A stretch of 64,000 nucleotides of DNA from Bacteroidetes bacterium UBA7674 (GCA_002483105.1 DLHG01000004.1:12738-76737); one strand, 5' to 3'; shown: positions 17,149 to 26,162, counted from the stretch's first letter. The notes: generated by a model not told the origin, from the sequence alone. A program made the numbers and translations.

Positions 17149-18573
17149 TCAGAACCTGAAATAGATAAACGGGTTAAAAGTTGATGTCGTGATCCTTGCC
17201 GCCGATAACACAAGAAGCAATAGCACTGCAAATGTCATCACTGTATGTCTCCTTATAGTATAGTCGCGGAAGAAAACCTTTTCTTGTATATGCTCTCCAT
17301 ACTTGCTGAGCGTAAAGAATGAAAAGAAAATGGCGAGGAAGAAAGTAAAAATAAACAGCCTGTCCGCATACCACAACTCATTGTTATCTGGTTTAAATGT
17401 GAACATCGCTTCCAGGTATGTCAATGCAGGCTGCAACTCCTCCATCCGGAAGAATACCCATCCTATCATTACTACAAAGAATGAATAGATTACAGCGAAC
17501 TTGCCAATCTTTTTCAACCACTTCCCCAGGAATAGTCGCTCTATTACCAGGAAGAAACCATGATAGGCTCCCCATATGATGAATCCCCAGGCTGCTCCAT
17601 GCCAAAGTCCGGAAGCCAGGAAAACGATCCATAAGTTGAAGTATAATCTTACAGGCTTCACTTTATTGCCGCCTAATGGTATATAGAGGTAGTTGCGCAT
17701 CCAGGCCCCGAGCGTTATATGCCACCTCCGCCAGAAGTCTGTGATGGAGGTGGAGGTATAGGGGTTATTGAAATTCTCGGGGAACTTAAAGCCCATCATC
17801 AGCCCAAGGCCTATCGCCATGTCTGAATAACCGGAAAAATCAAAGTATATCTGGAAGGTATAGCTGATAGCACCCACCCAAGCCAGATATGTATTCAATT
17901 CCCCGGGCGGCAGGGTAAACATCTTGTCTGCCGCCTCACCCAGCACATTGGCTATCAGCACTTTCTTACCCAGGCCTAAAAAGAATCGATAAAGTCCCCT
18001 CAGCTTGTTGTCCATTGTCTCATTTGCAGTATGGCCATATATCTGGTCAGCAAAATCATGATACCTTATTATCGGGCCGGCTATTAATTTGGGAAACAGG
18101 ATGATATATAGCTGGTAATCCCAGAATTTCTTCAGGGGCTTGTGCACCCCGCGATACACATCTACCACATACGTCAGCGTTTCAAACGTGTAAAATGATA
18201 TCCCTATCGGCAGCACCAGTTCCATCCACTTCATGGGCTTAATACCAATACCGCCCAGGAAAACATTTAGGTTCTCAACAAAGAAATTACTGTACTTAAA
18301 ATATACCAGCAAGCCAAGGTTCATTCCCACAGAAAGGCATAACAACAATGTCCTCTTCTTCTTCGACGACATGCTATCCATCCACCGTACCAGGTAGAAG
18401 TCCAGAACAGTTGTTCCCAGTATCACAAAAATGAACTTCGGAGCTCCCCAGGCGTAGAAAAATATGCTGCCCGCCAGTATCACAGCATTCTTATACTTTT
18501 CGGCTGCCAGGTAGTAGAGCAAAAAGAAGACGGGCAGGAAATAGAAAATAAAAATAATGCTGCTGAATACCAT
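17149..18573 (-). CDS. MBOAT-family O-acyltransferase (AlgI-like)
   Basis: 474 residues with about ten membrane helices. I use the ATG at 18573, where the family N-terminus MVFSSIIFIFYFLP begins. The conserved SFYTFETLTYVVDVYRG, ITDFWRRWHITLGAWMRNY and FLASGLWHGAAWGF segments carry the catalytic His of MBOAT enzymes. AlgI-type proteins move acetyl groups across the inner membrane for exported polysaccharide. The AlgJ/AlgX-like gene starts 1 bp after its stop (TGATATG), so the two are translated as a pair. Confidence 0.9.
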   Translation of the reverse strand: MVFSSIIFIFYFLPVFFLLYYLAAEKYKNAVILAGSIFFYAWGAPKFIFVILGTTVLDFYLVRWMDSMSSKKKRTLLLCLSVGMNLGLLVYFKYSNFFVENLNVFLGGIGIKPMKWMELVLPIGISFYTFETLTYVVDVYRGVHKPLKKFWDYQLYIILFPKLIAGPIIRYHDFADQIYGHTANETMDNKLRGLYRFFLGLGKKVLIANVLGEAADKMFTLPPGELNTYLAWVGAISYTFQIYFDFSGYSDMAIGLGLMMGFKFPENFNNPYTSTSITDFWRRWHITLGAWMRNYLYIPLGGNKVKPVRLYFNLWIVFLASGLWHGAAWGFIIWGAYHGFFLVIERLFLGKWLKKIGKFAVIYSFFVVMIGWVFFRMEELQPALTYLEAMFTFKPDNNELWYADRLFIFTFFLAIFFSFFTLSKYGEHIQEKVFFRDYTIRRHTVMTFAVLLLLVLSAARITTSTFNPFIYFRF

Positions 18574-18710
18574 CGAAAGGGTAGGATTTGTAGTAAAAAT
18601 AAAAAAAAACAGCAATGTTTTTCGGTTTCTCAGGCACACCCTGCACAAAACACAGTACCTTGCATTGCATAATACTGTTTTTTACCTACCTTTACTTAAA
18701 GTATGGCACT

Positions 18711-19043
18711 ATGACAGCAGAGAATACGGAATCGCAAATGCGAAAAGGGATATTAGAGCTTTGCATACTGGGCATCATACTCAGGCAGAAAGAAGCTTAC
18801 CCGAGTGATATATTGGAGCAACTGAAAGAGGCCAGGCTGGTGGTGTTGGAAGGTACATTATATCCGCTGCTCACACGCCTGAAGAATGCGGGCATGCTCA
18901 GCTACAGGTGGGAAGAGTCTACCAGCGGCCCGCCAAGGAAATACTATGCGATCACTAAAACAGGTATCAAATTTTATGCGCAGCTACGTACTACCTGGGA
19001 TGAACTAAGCAGCGCAGTCGATCATTTAACCACTTCATTATAA
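18711..19043 (+). CDS. PadR-family transcriptional regulator
   Basis: 110 residues, the short form. The ATG at 18711 gives MTAENTESQMRKGILELC; longer frames add an unlike N-terminus. The winged helix includes GILELCILGIILRQKEAYPSD, VLEGTLYPLLTRLKNAGML and SGPPRKYYAIT, the family core. It lies 12 bp upstream of a PspC-domain gene, a pairing common in Bacteroidota, and probably represses its own transcription unit. A TACCTTTA box at 18687 is a possible -7 element. Confidence 0.9.
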   Translation: MTAENTESQMRKGILELCILGIILRQKEAYPSDILEQLKEARLVVLEGTLYPLLTRLKNAGMLSYRWEESTSGPPRKYYAITKTGIKFYAQLRTTWDELSSAVDHLTTSL

Positions 19044-19055
19044 AATCACATAATT

Positions 19056-19733
19056 ATGCAACGCATCAGTCAGATCAACATAGCAGGCAGGGTTATCTCT
19101 ATCGAAGACAACGCTTATAGCTTGCTGAGCGATTACATCAGCGCTCTGGAGCGCCAGTTTGCGGGAGAGGAAGGCAATGACGAGATCATCCAGGATATAG
19201 AATACCGCATTGCGGAGCTTTTCAGTATCGCTATGCAAAGCGGTTCTGCAGCTATCAATAAAGCAGACGTACAAAAGGTGATAGATACACTGGGCCCTGC
19301 CAGTGAGATAGGTGGCAACAGCGATATACCTGCACCTAAAAACCTGCCGGTAGTATATGCGGCACGGGCACGCCAGGAAGAGCAAGAGCGCCATCAGTAT
19401 GGTTACCGCCGTATCTACCGAAGCCCGGACGACAAAATGATTGGCGGTGTATGTGGCGGCCTCGCCCGTTATTTTGACATAGACCCTACAATCGTCAGGT
19501 TAATAGCTGTAGTATTGTTACTCGGTTTTGGCATTGGCTTACTCGCTTACATTATCGCATGGATAGTAATTCCTGTGGCACGCACACCATATGACATGAA
19601 CTATATGAATAGTGGTAACCCAATGGACTTTCATACAATGGCCAGCAATATGCAGGAGGAACTTCAGGACCTTAAAAAACGTGGAGAACAAATGAGCCGT
19701 GACCTCAGGGATTTTTTCAATAAGAAAAAGTAG
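19056..19733 (+). CDS. PspC domain-containing membrane protein
   Basis: 225 residues. The N-terminal 100 or so residues are acidic and helical (ISQINIAGRVISIEDNAY, EEGNDEIIQDIEYRIAEL). The PspC domain follows (about residues 120-180): YRSPDDKMIGGVCGGLARYF, then a membrane helix LIAVVLLLGFGIGLLAYIIAW. The tail is charged. PspC proteins belong to envelope-stress responses; the exact role here is not known. Transcribed with the PadR gene; it ends 6 bp from the convergent AlgJ-like gene. Confidence 0.9.
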   Translation: MQRISQINIAGRVISIEDNAYSLLSDYISALERQFAGEEGNDEIIQDIEYRIAELFSIAMQSGSAAINKADVQKVIDTLGPASEIGGNSDIPAPKNLPVVYAARARQEEQERHQYGYRRIYRSPDDKMIGGVCGGLARYFDIDPTIVRLIAVVLLLGFGIGLLAYIIAWIVIPVARTPYDMNYMNSGNPMDFHTMASNMQEELQDLKKRGEQMSRDLRDFFNKKK

Positions 19734-19739
19734 CAGCCA

Positions 19740-20918
19740 CTATTTACGTTTTTTGACCAGGTCACTTTTTCTAAGCGATTTATATTCTTTCTGTTTATAA
19801 TAATCATAAACAGAATCAACGAACCTGTTTGCGTCCGGCAAATTGCGTGAAGTGAATACAATCATCACGCAATCTGTGCTATCCAGTTTTTCCCTCCAGT
19901 TGTAGGATGCCATCTCTGTAAGCAAATGTCTTTCGTTGTCATCTTTCTTTACAAGAACTTCGAGGAAATAATGCCAGAATTCATAATAATGATTTACATG
20001 AGTAAGGCTGTCATCCAGCAGCGGCCAGAAAAAACTGTCACCTACATATATAGCCGATGTAGTAGTAGTGGTTGATGTCCTTGGGATACTTATTACAGGG
20101 TAAATAAAATCTTCTTTGATGGGCATAGGCAGGTTCAGTGATACACCCATGTCATTATCTATACCACGCGGAATTGTAGTATGTTCCAGTTTAGGGTATT
20201 CAGGATTTGGCAGATCAATTTTTCTATCTCTTTCTATAAACCGGATGATACTATCTACTGCAAATATTGCTCCATACCTCGTCCAGTGAATACCTTGCCT
20301 GCTGAAGATAGGACCTTTATTCGTTTTCTTTATTTCCAGTAAGTAGTCATTAAAGTCTATGAAGTTCACATCCAGGGAATCACAATAGTGCCCATACACT
20401 GCCCTGTTTGTCGGGCCTACCTTCTTATGATCAGGCCAGTCAGGCAGGTATTCAGGATGATGCTCCACCTTTGAGCCCGCAATCATAAACAAAAAGCTCT
20501 TGTTTTCCTCCCTGAATCTGTCTTGTATATATTTCATCTTCAACACCTCTTCCCGTATCTTTTCATAGCCCATAAAGTCCTTACCGGTATATGCGTCTAT
20601 GTAATTACTATAAAACAGGTAGTTTTCCTTGCCTACCAATTTATTACGAGCTTTGGCAAACAACGTAAAATCAAATTGTATTCCCGCCCGTACGAAGTCC
20701 GGTCGAAGGCCCATATTATCATTGAGGTACTTGTTCTTCTGTTCCTGGTAACTACCATCCATCCATCCCTTTATGGAAAATTGTGTATCACCCGCTGCAT
20801 CATAGTCCCCTTGCAGTGGCATAGAGACTATCAGCCCAAGGCAATGCTGTGCAAATGGTACACACAGCACTGCAAACAAAAAAAACAATAATCCTTTTTT
20901 AAGACTTGCATTTTTCAT
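19740..20918 (-). CDS. AlgJ/AlgX-like SGNH hydrolase-fold protein, copy 2
   Basis: 392 residues, clearly paralogous to 15975-17147: an N-terminal hydrophobic anchor, a GLRPDFVRAGIQFDFTLF block, ENYLFYSNYIDAYTGKDF, IHWTRYGAIFAVDS, IPRGIDNDMG and IYVGDSFFWPLLDDS in the same order. It should act in O-acetylation of an exported polysaccharide, possibly with the MBOAT protein at 17149-18573. No MBOAT gene is adjacent to this copy. PadR-PspC, on the other strand, lies between the two copies. Confidence 0.78.
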   Translation of the reverse strand: MKNASLKKGLLFFLFAVLCVPFAQHCLGLIVSMPLQGDYDAAGDTQFSIKGWMDGSYQEQKNKYLNDNMGLRPDFVRAGIQFDFTLFAKARNKLVGKENYLFYSNYIDAYTGKDFMGYEKIREEVLKMKYIQDRFREENKSFLFMIAGSKVEHHPEYLPDWPDHKKVGPTNRAVYGHYCDSLDVNFIDFNDYLLEIKKTNKGPIFSRQGIHWTRYGAIFAVDSIIRFIERDRKIDLPNPEYPKLEHTTIPRGIDNDMGVSLNLPMPIKEDFIYPVISIPRTSTTTTTSAIYVGDSFFWPLLDDSLTHVNHYYEFWHYFLEVLVKKDDNERHLLTEMASYNWREKLDSTDCVMIVFTSRNLPDANRFVDSVYDYYKQKEYKSLRKSDLVKKRK

Positions 20919-21012
20919 ATCAGAACCACAGAAGAATAAAAAAGAAACCTGGCATACACTGCTTTAACATACAAGCCACAGAAATACTAATAATTATACG
21001 CTAATATATCGA

Positions 21013-21044
21013 TAAAAACAAAAGGTTGCACTGGAGCAACCTTT
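21013..21044 (-). terminator. Rho-independent terminator of the SDR gene
   Basis: AAAGGTTGC and GCAACCTTT pair perfectly around a 6-base loop; on the minus strand TGTTTTTATC follows. It lies 23 bp after the SDR stop codon. Confidence 0.8.
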
Positions 21045-21066
21045 GTAGTCTGATAATTAGATTCGA

Positions 21067-21822
21067 CTATATCGATATACCACCCGACACTTCTATACGT
21101 TGCGCATTTACCCATTTCGCATCGTCTGTGCAAAGGAAAGCAACCACACTACCTACGTCATCGGCATTGCCTACCCTTCCCAGTGGTGTCATACCCGCAA
21201 GGCGTGTTTTCATCTCCTGGTTATTACGAATAGCAGCCCCGTTAAAGTCTGTCTCTATTGGGCCAGGGGCAACGATATTTGAGCGTATGCCTCTCACACC
21301 ATATTCCTTAGCTACATACTTACACAATGTCTCTACAGCTCCTTTCAGAGAAGAATACACCGAATACCCCGGCACACAGAAGCGTGTAGTACCAGATGAA
21401 ATAAATATCACCCCTCCACCATCGTTCATCATACTCAGCGACTTCTGTGTAAGGAAGTAAACACCTTTGTAGTGTATGTTCATCAGGTTGTCGAACAGGT
21501 CTTCTGTCACCTGCTCCATAGGTACAGTAGCGCCTACACCTGCGTTATTCACCAGGTAATCGAATTTATCCACTCCCCATTCTTTTAGAATAACATCCAC
21601 TCCTTTTAGGAAGCTGTCAAAGGATTTCGTATCACCTACTTCCAGTTGTAATGCAGCAGCTCGTCTTCCCATACTGTGTATCGCTGCAACTACTTTGTCA
21701 GCTTCATCTTTGTTCGAGTTGTAGGTAAGCACAACATCCAGTCCCTTCTTCGCTATCTCTAATGCCATATCCTTTCCCAGTCCCCGACTGGCGCCCGTTA
21801 CTAATGCAATTTTTGTCATCAT
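21067..21822 (-). CDS. short-chain dehydrogenase/reductase
   Basis: 251 residues, the classical SDR size. The cofactor motif TGASRGLG is at residues 10-17, NNAG near 91, the catalytic Ser in ISSGTTRF and Tyr/Lys in YSVYSSLKGA; the PG loop IVAPGPIETD follows. It probably uses NADP(H). The substrate is unknown. A short AraC-type HTH gene lies 67 bp upstream on the same strand, which suggests that regulator controls it. Confidence 0.9.
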   Translation of the reverse strand: MMTKIALVTGASRGLGKDMALEIAKKGLDVVLTYNSNKDEADKVVAAIHSMGRRAAALQLEVGDTKSFDSFLKGVDVILKEWGVDKFDYLVNNAGVGATVPMEQVTEDLFDNLMNIHYKGVYFLTQKSLSMMNDGGGVIFISSGTTRFCVPGYSVYSSLKGAVETLCKYVAKEYGVRGIRSNIVAPGPIETDFNGAAIRNNQEMKTRLAGMTPLGRVGNADDVGSVVAFLCTDDAKWVNAQRIEVSGGISI

Positions 21823-21888
21823 CTATAATTTTTAGAATGCAAAGATGAATAAGCTTCGCGGTACGAACGTGGTGATAGTGTCAGAATT

Positions 21889-22245
21889 TTACACTTTGTT
21901 CATATCCCGGAATTGCTTCGGTGTTATTCCCTCAAAGGCTTTGAAGAACTTGCCGAAGTTGGAAGGATCATATGTCAGGTGGCGGGCAATGTATGCGATT
22001 GAGTGGTTCGTATTCAATATCAGCTCCTTGGCAACTGATAACAGTCGCTCTTCAAAAAGATCACATGGAGACCTATGTAGCGTATCACTGATAGTATTAC
22101 TCAGATGCCTGGGATGAATATGCATCATTGCGGCAATGTCCTGCAAGTGATACGTCCTTTCCGCTAGCCCTTCCTTAAGTTCCAGGATATGCTGATCCAG
22201 TATGGCTATAAATTGCTCTGTTATCTCTGCAGGACGAACCTTCAT
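21889..22245 (-). CDS. AraC-type HTH DNA-binding protein, short form
   Basis: 118 residues that are essentially only the AraC/XylS DNA-binding domain: first helix-turn-helix YHLQDIAAMMHIHPRHLSNT and second SIAYIARHLTYDPSNFGKFF, ending GITPKQFR. No N-terminal sensor domain is present (typical family members have 250-300 residues). A full-length relative cannot be recovered upstream in this frame. It may act on the SDR gene immediately downstream. Confidence 0.85.
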   Translation of the reverse strand: MKVRPAEITEQFIAILDQHILELKEGLAERTYHLQDIAAMMHIHPRHLSNTISDTLHRSPCDLFEERLLSVAKELILNTNHSIAYIARHLTYDPSNFGKFFKAFEGITPKQFRDMNKV

Positions 22246-22453
22246 ATCTCAAAGATCAAAATAAACCATTGATATACTCAGATGATATTTTTGAATTTAC
22301 TATAAGCAATGTCTATTCCTTTCAATCTACATCCTTTATAATACCCTTCCGACCGGCTTGGCCAGATCAAGGTTAGTTTGCCCTACTTGAGAAGGGGACA
22401 AATAACACAATACTCTATACCTCCTGATGAGTTTAATCAAACTGATATTTCGA

Positions 22454-22461
22454 TACATTTG
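22454..22461 (+). promoter_or_regulatory. -7 promoter box for the DUF3606 gene
   Basis: TACATTTG matches TAnnTTTG. A start about 7 bases downstream gives a leader of roughly 30 bases to the ATG at 22501, and only about 9 to the ATG at 22477. This favours the shorter product. The -33 TTTG is degenerate. Confidence 0.5.
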
Positions 22462-22500
22462 CAGGAGCGCATTTTTATGCGTGTTAAACAAGAGGAAAGC

Positions 22501-22683
22501 ATGGAAGAGCTAAGTAAGAGAGGCGCGGCAGACGAAACGCGCGTGAACATACACGACGAACAAGAGCTGCGTCACTGGGCAGACAAATTCAGAGTTTCCA
22601 AAGCAGCAGTGATAAGAGCCGTTGAAAGAGTAGGCGTACTGGCCAAAGATGTAAACGAGTTCCTTAACGGGCGTGTAGTATAA
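22501..22683 (+). CDS. DUF3606 domain protein
   Basis: 60 residues from the ATG at 22501, with AGAGGAAAG just before it. The sequence DETRVNIHDEQELRHWADKF followed by VSKAAVIRAVERVG is the DUF3606 core. Members are tiny cytoplasmic proteins of unknown function in Proteobacteria and Bacteroidota. An in-frame ATG at 22477 would add 8 residues. A hairpin repeat and tRNA-Ala follow. Confidence 0.75.
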   Translation: MEELSKRGAADETRVNIHDEQELRHWADKFRVSKAAVIRAVERVGVLAKDVNEFLNGRVV

Positions 22684-22698
22684 CACAAGGATGATACA

Positions 22699-22739
22699 AT
22701 TCCCCCTTTGAAGGGGGCTAGGGGGATGTTGACTTACGA
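22699..22739 (+). repeat. dispersed hairpin repeat, family C
   Basis: CCCCCTTTGAAGGGGG hairpin, then CTAGGGGGATG and TTGACTTACG. It is nearly the same as 33093-33134, in the same orientation, and sits between the DUF3606 gene and tRNA-Ala. Confidence 0.8.
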
Positions 22740-22810
22740 AAGACAGTCGGGTACCAAATCAAATACTCTTCTCCCGTCTCAAAAAATCAATTATATTTGC
22801 TGCCCGTCAT

Positions 22811-22883
<73 letters not shown>

Positions 22884-22892
22884 CAAGCTTTA

Positions 22893-22915
22893 AATCGCCT
22901 CCGGGCGATTTTTTG
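22893..22915 (+). terminator. Rho-independent terminator of tRNA-Ala
   Basis: AATCGCC and GGCGATT pair around a short loop and TTTTT follows, 10 bases after the tRNA 3' end. Confidence 0.85.
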
Positions 22916-22943
22916 TTTGTATAAGTTCCGTAACTTTAAAACA

Positions 22944-23114
22944 ATGAAAAAGGGCATCTGGCACCAGATATTGACGTATTTCTACATTCGTAAGCGGGAT
23001 AAGACCGATGAGCGCAGTGTGAACATGTTCCTGATGCACGGCATGAACCGCATCTCTATATTCGTTTTCCTCATCGCGATCATCATTATGATCGTCCGCT
23101 TAATCAGAGGCTAA
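22944..23114 (+). CDS. small single-helix membrane protein
   Basis: 56 residues from the ATG at 22944. A basic N-terminal half (HQILTYFYIRKRDKTDERS) is followed by one hydrophobic helix (ISIFVFLIAIIIMIVRLI). It fits a small inner-membrane protein with the basic half in the cytoplasm. I cannot name a family with confidence. The last 15 bases overlap the convergent 3' end of lpxB. Confidence 0.65.
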   Translation: MKKGIWHQILTYFYIRKRDKTDERSVNMFLMHGMNRISIFVFLIAIIIMIVRLIRG

Positions 23115-24200
23115 GGCTATTATCTCTGTTGCTGCTCTTTGAGAGGCCGGACTGTCACCCAGCTTATGCCAAAGTGTATCGTAGTCTTGCAGCAGTTGTT
23201 TCTTTGTATCTGTTTCCTGTAGCAGCGCTTCCAGCTCCTGTTTCAGGCGTTGTTCATTCAGCTCATGCTGTATCAGCTCTGTCACTACCGGCTTATCCAT
23301 TATCAGGTTCACCAGGCTTATGTACTTCACCTTTATCAGCTTCGTCGCTAACCAATAGGAGATAGGATTCCCTTTATAGCACACTACCTGCGGCACGCCA
23401 AACAGCGCCGTCTCCAATGTAGCCGTCCCACTCGTCACCAATGCTGCACTCGATTGCTTCAGCAGGTTATACGTTTCATTGCGCACCAGCATAACCTGTG
23501 CGTTACCTATCAGCTCCTGATACAAAATATCAGGCTGAGACGGCGCACCGGCCACCACAAACTGGTACTCCGGAAAATGCTGCACCATCGTCAGCATCAC
23601 AGGTAGCTTTATATTGATCTCCTGCTTGCGACTACCGGGTAGTAAGGCTATTACAGGCTTATCAGATAATTTTTTCACCGGTACGCTCTCTTTCTCCGCT
23701 CTCACCACTTCTACAAGCGGGTGGCCTACATAAGTAGCATCATACTGCCACTTTTTATAAAAATCAACCTCAAAGGGAAGTATCACCAGCATCTTATCTA
23801 CATCACGCTTTATCTTTTTCACACGGTTCTCCTTCCATGCCCATACTTGCGGAGAGATATAATAGACAACCTTTATTCCCTGTTGCTTCGCCCATTGAGC
23901 AATACGCATATTGAAGCCGGGATAATCTACCAGCACCAATACATCAGGCTTATAGGCCAGTATATCCTTTTTACAGAAGTCGATATTACGAAAGATGGTA
24001 CGCAGGTGTTTGATCACCTCTACAAAGCCCATAAAGGCAAGATCGCGGTAATGCTTTACCAGTGTAGCACCGGCAGCCTGCATTTTGTCACCGCCCCAGC
24101 AACGCACATCTGCGGCTTCGTCCTGCCTGTGGAGTTCACGTACCAGGTTGCCACCATGCAGGTCACCACTCGCCTCACCGGCTATAATGTAGTAGCGCAT
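23100..24200 (-). CDS. lpxB: lipid-A-disaccharide synthase
   Basis: 366 residues. LpxB joins UDP-2,3-diacylglucosamine and lipid X to form the lipid A disaccharide. The N-terminus YYIIAGEASGDLHGGNLV is diagnostic; YYISPQVWAWKENRV, PVIALLPGSRKQEI and VTSGTATLETALFGVPQVVCYK continue the family pattern. It is slightly shorter than the E. coli enzyme, as is usual in this phylum. The upstream 97-residue membrane protein gene ends exactly at the lpxB start, so the two are cotranscribed. Confidence 0.95.
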   Translation of the reverse strand: MRYYIIAGEASGDLHGGNLVRELHRQDEAADVRCWGGDKMQAAGATLVKHYRDLAFMGFVEVIKHLRTIFRNIDFCKKDILAYKPDVLVLVDYPGFNMRIAQWAKQQGIKVVYYISPQVWAWKENRVKKIKRDVDKMLVILPFEVDFYKKWQYDATYVGHPLVEVVRAEKESVPVKKLSDKPVIALLPGSRKQEINIKLPVMLTMVQHFPEYQFVVAGAPSQPDILYQELIGNAQVMLVRNETYNLLKQSSAALVTSGTATLETALFGVPQVVCYKGNPISYWLATKLIKVKYISLVNLIMDKPVVTELIQHELNEQRLKQELEALLQETDTKKQLLQDYDTLWHKLGDSPASQRAATEIIALASD

Positions 24201-24494
24201 CTACCACACATACTTTATTAAGACTATAAGTACACCATACAGCACGGTAGCTACAAGTATGCCCCGGGCAGTTAGGTCAAGCCTCTTATTCGTGTAGAAG
24301 ATGAAAGGAACAATATTGATCAGCAACGCCAACGTCAGGTACAGGGCGGCGGAGCTGCTGTTATTAAGCATATCGCGGAAGAAATCCATCATACCATTGG
24401 AGTACCCACCCATTATCAGGTAAACGATAAACAATCCCAATATTGGGAGCAATACGCCAATAAAAAATCCGAAAATGGGTACGTTGCGTTTCAT
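24201..24494 (-). CDS. small three-helix membrane protein upstream of lpxB
   Basis: 97 residues with three hydrophobic helices: VPIFGFFIGVLLPILGLF, AALYLTLALLINIVPFIF and ILVATVLYGVLIVLI. No family is recognised. It abuts lpxB with no spacer, so a link to lipid A or envelope assembly is possible by position only. Confidence 0.7.
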   Translation of the reverse strand: MKRNVPIFGFFIGVLLPILGLFIVYLIMGGYSNGMMDFFRDMLNNSSSAALYLTLALLINIVPFIFYTNKRLDLTARGILVATVLYGVLIVLIKYVW

Positions 24495-24534
24495 ATAATC
24501 AAAATATGTTGCTAATATACAAAGGCAAAAGCAT

Positions 24535-24565
24535 TTTGCGCATATACCTGATACGTTTACCTTTG
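24535..24565 (+). promoter_or_regulatory. Bacteroidota-type promoter for comA
   Basis: TTTG, exactly 19 bases, then TACCTTTG: a full consensus match. A start near 24572 leaves a leader of about 17 bases to the ATG at 24589. Confidence 0.85.
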
Positions 24566-24588
24566 CATTTTAACAGAATATATTATCC

Positions 24589-25380
24589 ATGAACTTTCAT
24601 TTAAGTAATATGCCCGAGCGTACCGCGAAACCCCGCACCAATGGTATTACCATGGTGATGGATAAAGGTAACGGGTTGGAAGGCGTAAAAGATTTCCTTT
24701 CTGTAGCTGCTCCATATGTAGATATCGTGAAGCTGGGCTTCGGTACTGCCTATGTTACAGACCATCTTCGTGAGAAGATAGACCTGTATCGCAGTTATGG
24801 CATTCCTGTTTACTTCGGCGGTACTTTGTTCGAGGCTTTCCTTGTTCGCAACCAGTTCGATGATTACCTGAGCGTGGTAAAAGAATTCGGAATAGAATAC
24901 GTAGAAGTATCTGATGGCTCTATCACTATCCCGCACATTGAAAAATGTGGCTATATAGAAAAGATGGCGCAACACGTTACTGTTCTCTCTGAAGTGGGTT
25001 CTAAAGATGCCGCTCACATCATTCCTCCATACAAATGGATCGAACTGATGCGCGCTGAACTGGAAGCAGGTTCTACTTATGTAATAGCTGAAGCCCGCGA
25101 AGCAGGTAACGTAGGTATCTATCGTGGATCAGGTGAAGTACGTGAAGGACTGGTGCAGGAAATACTTACCCAGATACCCGCAGAGCAGATACTTTGGGAA
25201 GCTCCGCAAAAAGCACAACAGGTGTACTTCATGGAGCTACTAGGTTCCAACGTTAACCTGGGCAACATTGCTCCTACTGACGTTATTCCTCTGGAAACAT
25301 TACGCGTAGGTCTCCGCAGCGATACCTTCCATCTGTATCTTGATAAAGGCAATAAAGAAACAGTTCAAACTGATATCTAA
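24589..25380 (+). CDS. comA: phosphosulfolactate synthase family protein
   Basis: 263 residues, matching ComA over its length: TNGITMVMDKGNGLEGVKD, VKLGFGTAYV, YGIPVYFGGTLFEAF, EYVEVSDGSITIP and REAGNVGIYRGSGEV line up with the TIM-barrel family that adds sulfite to phosphoenolpyruvate. In archaea the product leads to coenzyme M. In Bacteroidota a role in sulfonate compounds such as cysteate-derived sulfonolipids is a reasonable inference, not shown here. It has its own consensus promoter and terminator and so is monocistronic. Confidence 0.88.
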   Translation: MNFHLSNMPERTAKPRTNGITMVMDKGNGLEGVKDFLSVAAPYVDIVKLGFGTAYVTDHLREKIDLYRSYGIPVYFGGTLFEAFLVRNQFDDYLSVVKEFGIEYVEVSDGSITIPHIEKCGYIEKMAQHVTVLSEVGSKDAAHIIPPYKWIELMRAELEAGSTYVIAEAREAGNVGIYRGSGEVREGLVQEILTQIPAEQILWEAPQKAQQVYFMELLGSNVNLGNIAPTDVIPLETLRVGLRSDTFHLYLDKGNKETVQTDI

Positions 25381-25390
25381 AACATCATAC

Positions 25391-25419
25391 AAAAGGCATT
25401 CTGAAAAGGATGCCTTTTT
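25391..25419 (+). terminator. Rho-independent terminator of comA
   Basis: AAAAGGCAT pairs with ATGCCTTTT around a 10-base loop, with T-rich sequence after it. The aroE ATG follows 7 bases later, so aroE is likely transcribed by readthrough or from a promoter inside comA. Confidence 0.75.
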
Positions 25420-25426
25420 ATTTTCT

Positions 25427-26155
25427 ATGGCTGCTCAATACGGACTTATCGGTTTCCCCCTCACGCATTCCTTTTCCCCGAAATGGTTCTCGGAGAAGTT
25501 TGCCACTGAGGATATCGATGCTGTATACAAAGCATACCCCTTAGAAAATATCGAGTCCATAAACGACCTGCTGGCAAACTATCCACTGAAAGGACTGAAC
25601 GTCACCATCCCTTACAAAAAAGACGTGGTGGAATTCTTAGACCATATCAGCCCCGCAGTAGAAAAGATCGGCGCGGTCAACTGCATAGACATCCGCAACG
25701 GAAAACGTTACGGCCATAACACCGATGTCATCGGCTTCGAGAAAAGTTTAACGCCTCTATTAAAGGAACATCACACCAAAGCCCTCATACTAGGCACAGG
25801 CGGTGCTGCTCAAGCAGTAAAGTATGTTTTGGATACATTAGGAATAGAATATCAATCCATATCCCGCAACAACAGCGAAGACACATTAGCTTACGAAGGC
25901 ATTACCGAAGAAGTAATAGCAGAACACCCCCTCATCATAAATACCACACCGCTCGGTATGCTACCCGACATAGACGTAGCACCGAACATTCCCTACGAAG
26001 CCCTCACAGAAAAGCATCTCCTCTACGACCTCATCTACAATCCCACCGAAACAAAATTCCTGCAACTAGGAAAAGCCCAAGGCGCCACAATAAAGAACGG
26101 CGAAGAAATGCTCGTATTACAAGCCGAAGCCAGCTGGGACATATGGAATAGCTAA
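25427..26155 (+). CDS. aroE: shikimate dehydrogenase
   Basis: 242 residues from the ATG at 25427; the frame is open upstream into comA and the terminator, which cannot be coding. AroE reduces 3-dehydroshikimate with NADPH. Visible features are FPLTHSFSPKWF (substrate serines), NVTIPYKKD with the catalytic Lys near residue 65, GHNTDVIGF, the nucleotide loop GTGGAAQAV and INTTPLGM. It is shorter than the E. coli enzyme (272 residues), as usual in this phylum. Confidence 0.93.
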   Translation: MAAQYGLIGFPLTHSFSPKWFSEKFATEDIDAVYKAYPLENIESINDLLANYPLKGLNVTIPYKKDVVEFLDHISPAVEKIGAVNCIDIRNGKRYGHNTDVIGFEKSLTPLLKEHHTKALILGTGGAAQAVKYVLDTLGIEYQSISRNNSEDTLAYEGITEEVIAEHPLIINTTPLGMLPDIDVAPNIPYEALTEKHLLYDLIYNPTETKFLQLGKAQGATIKNGEEMLVLQAEASWDIWNS

Positions 26156-26162
26156 AACAACT

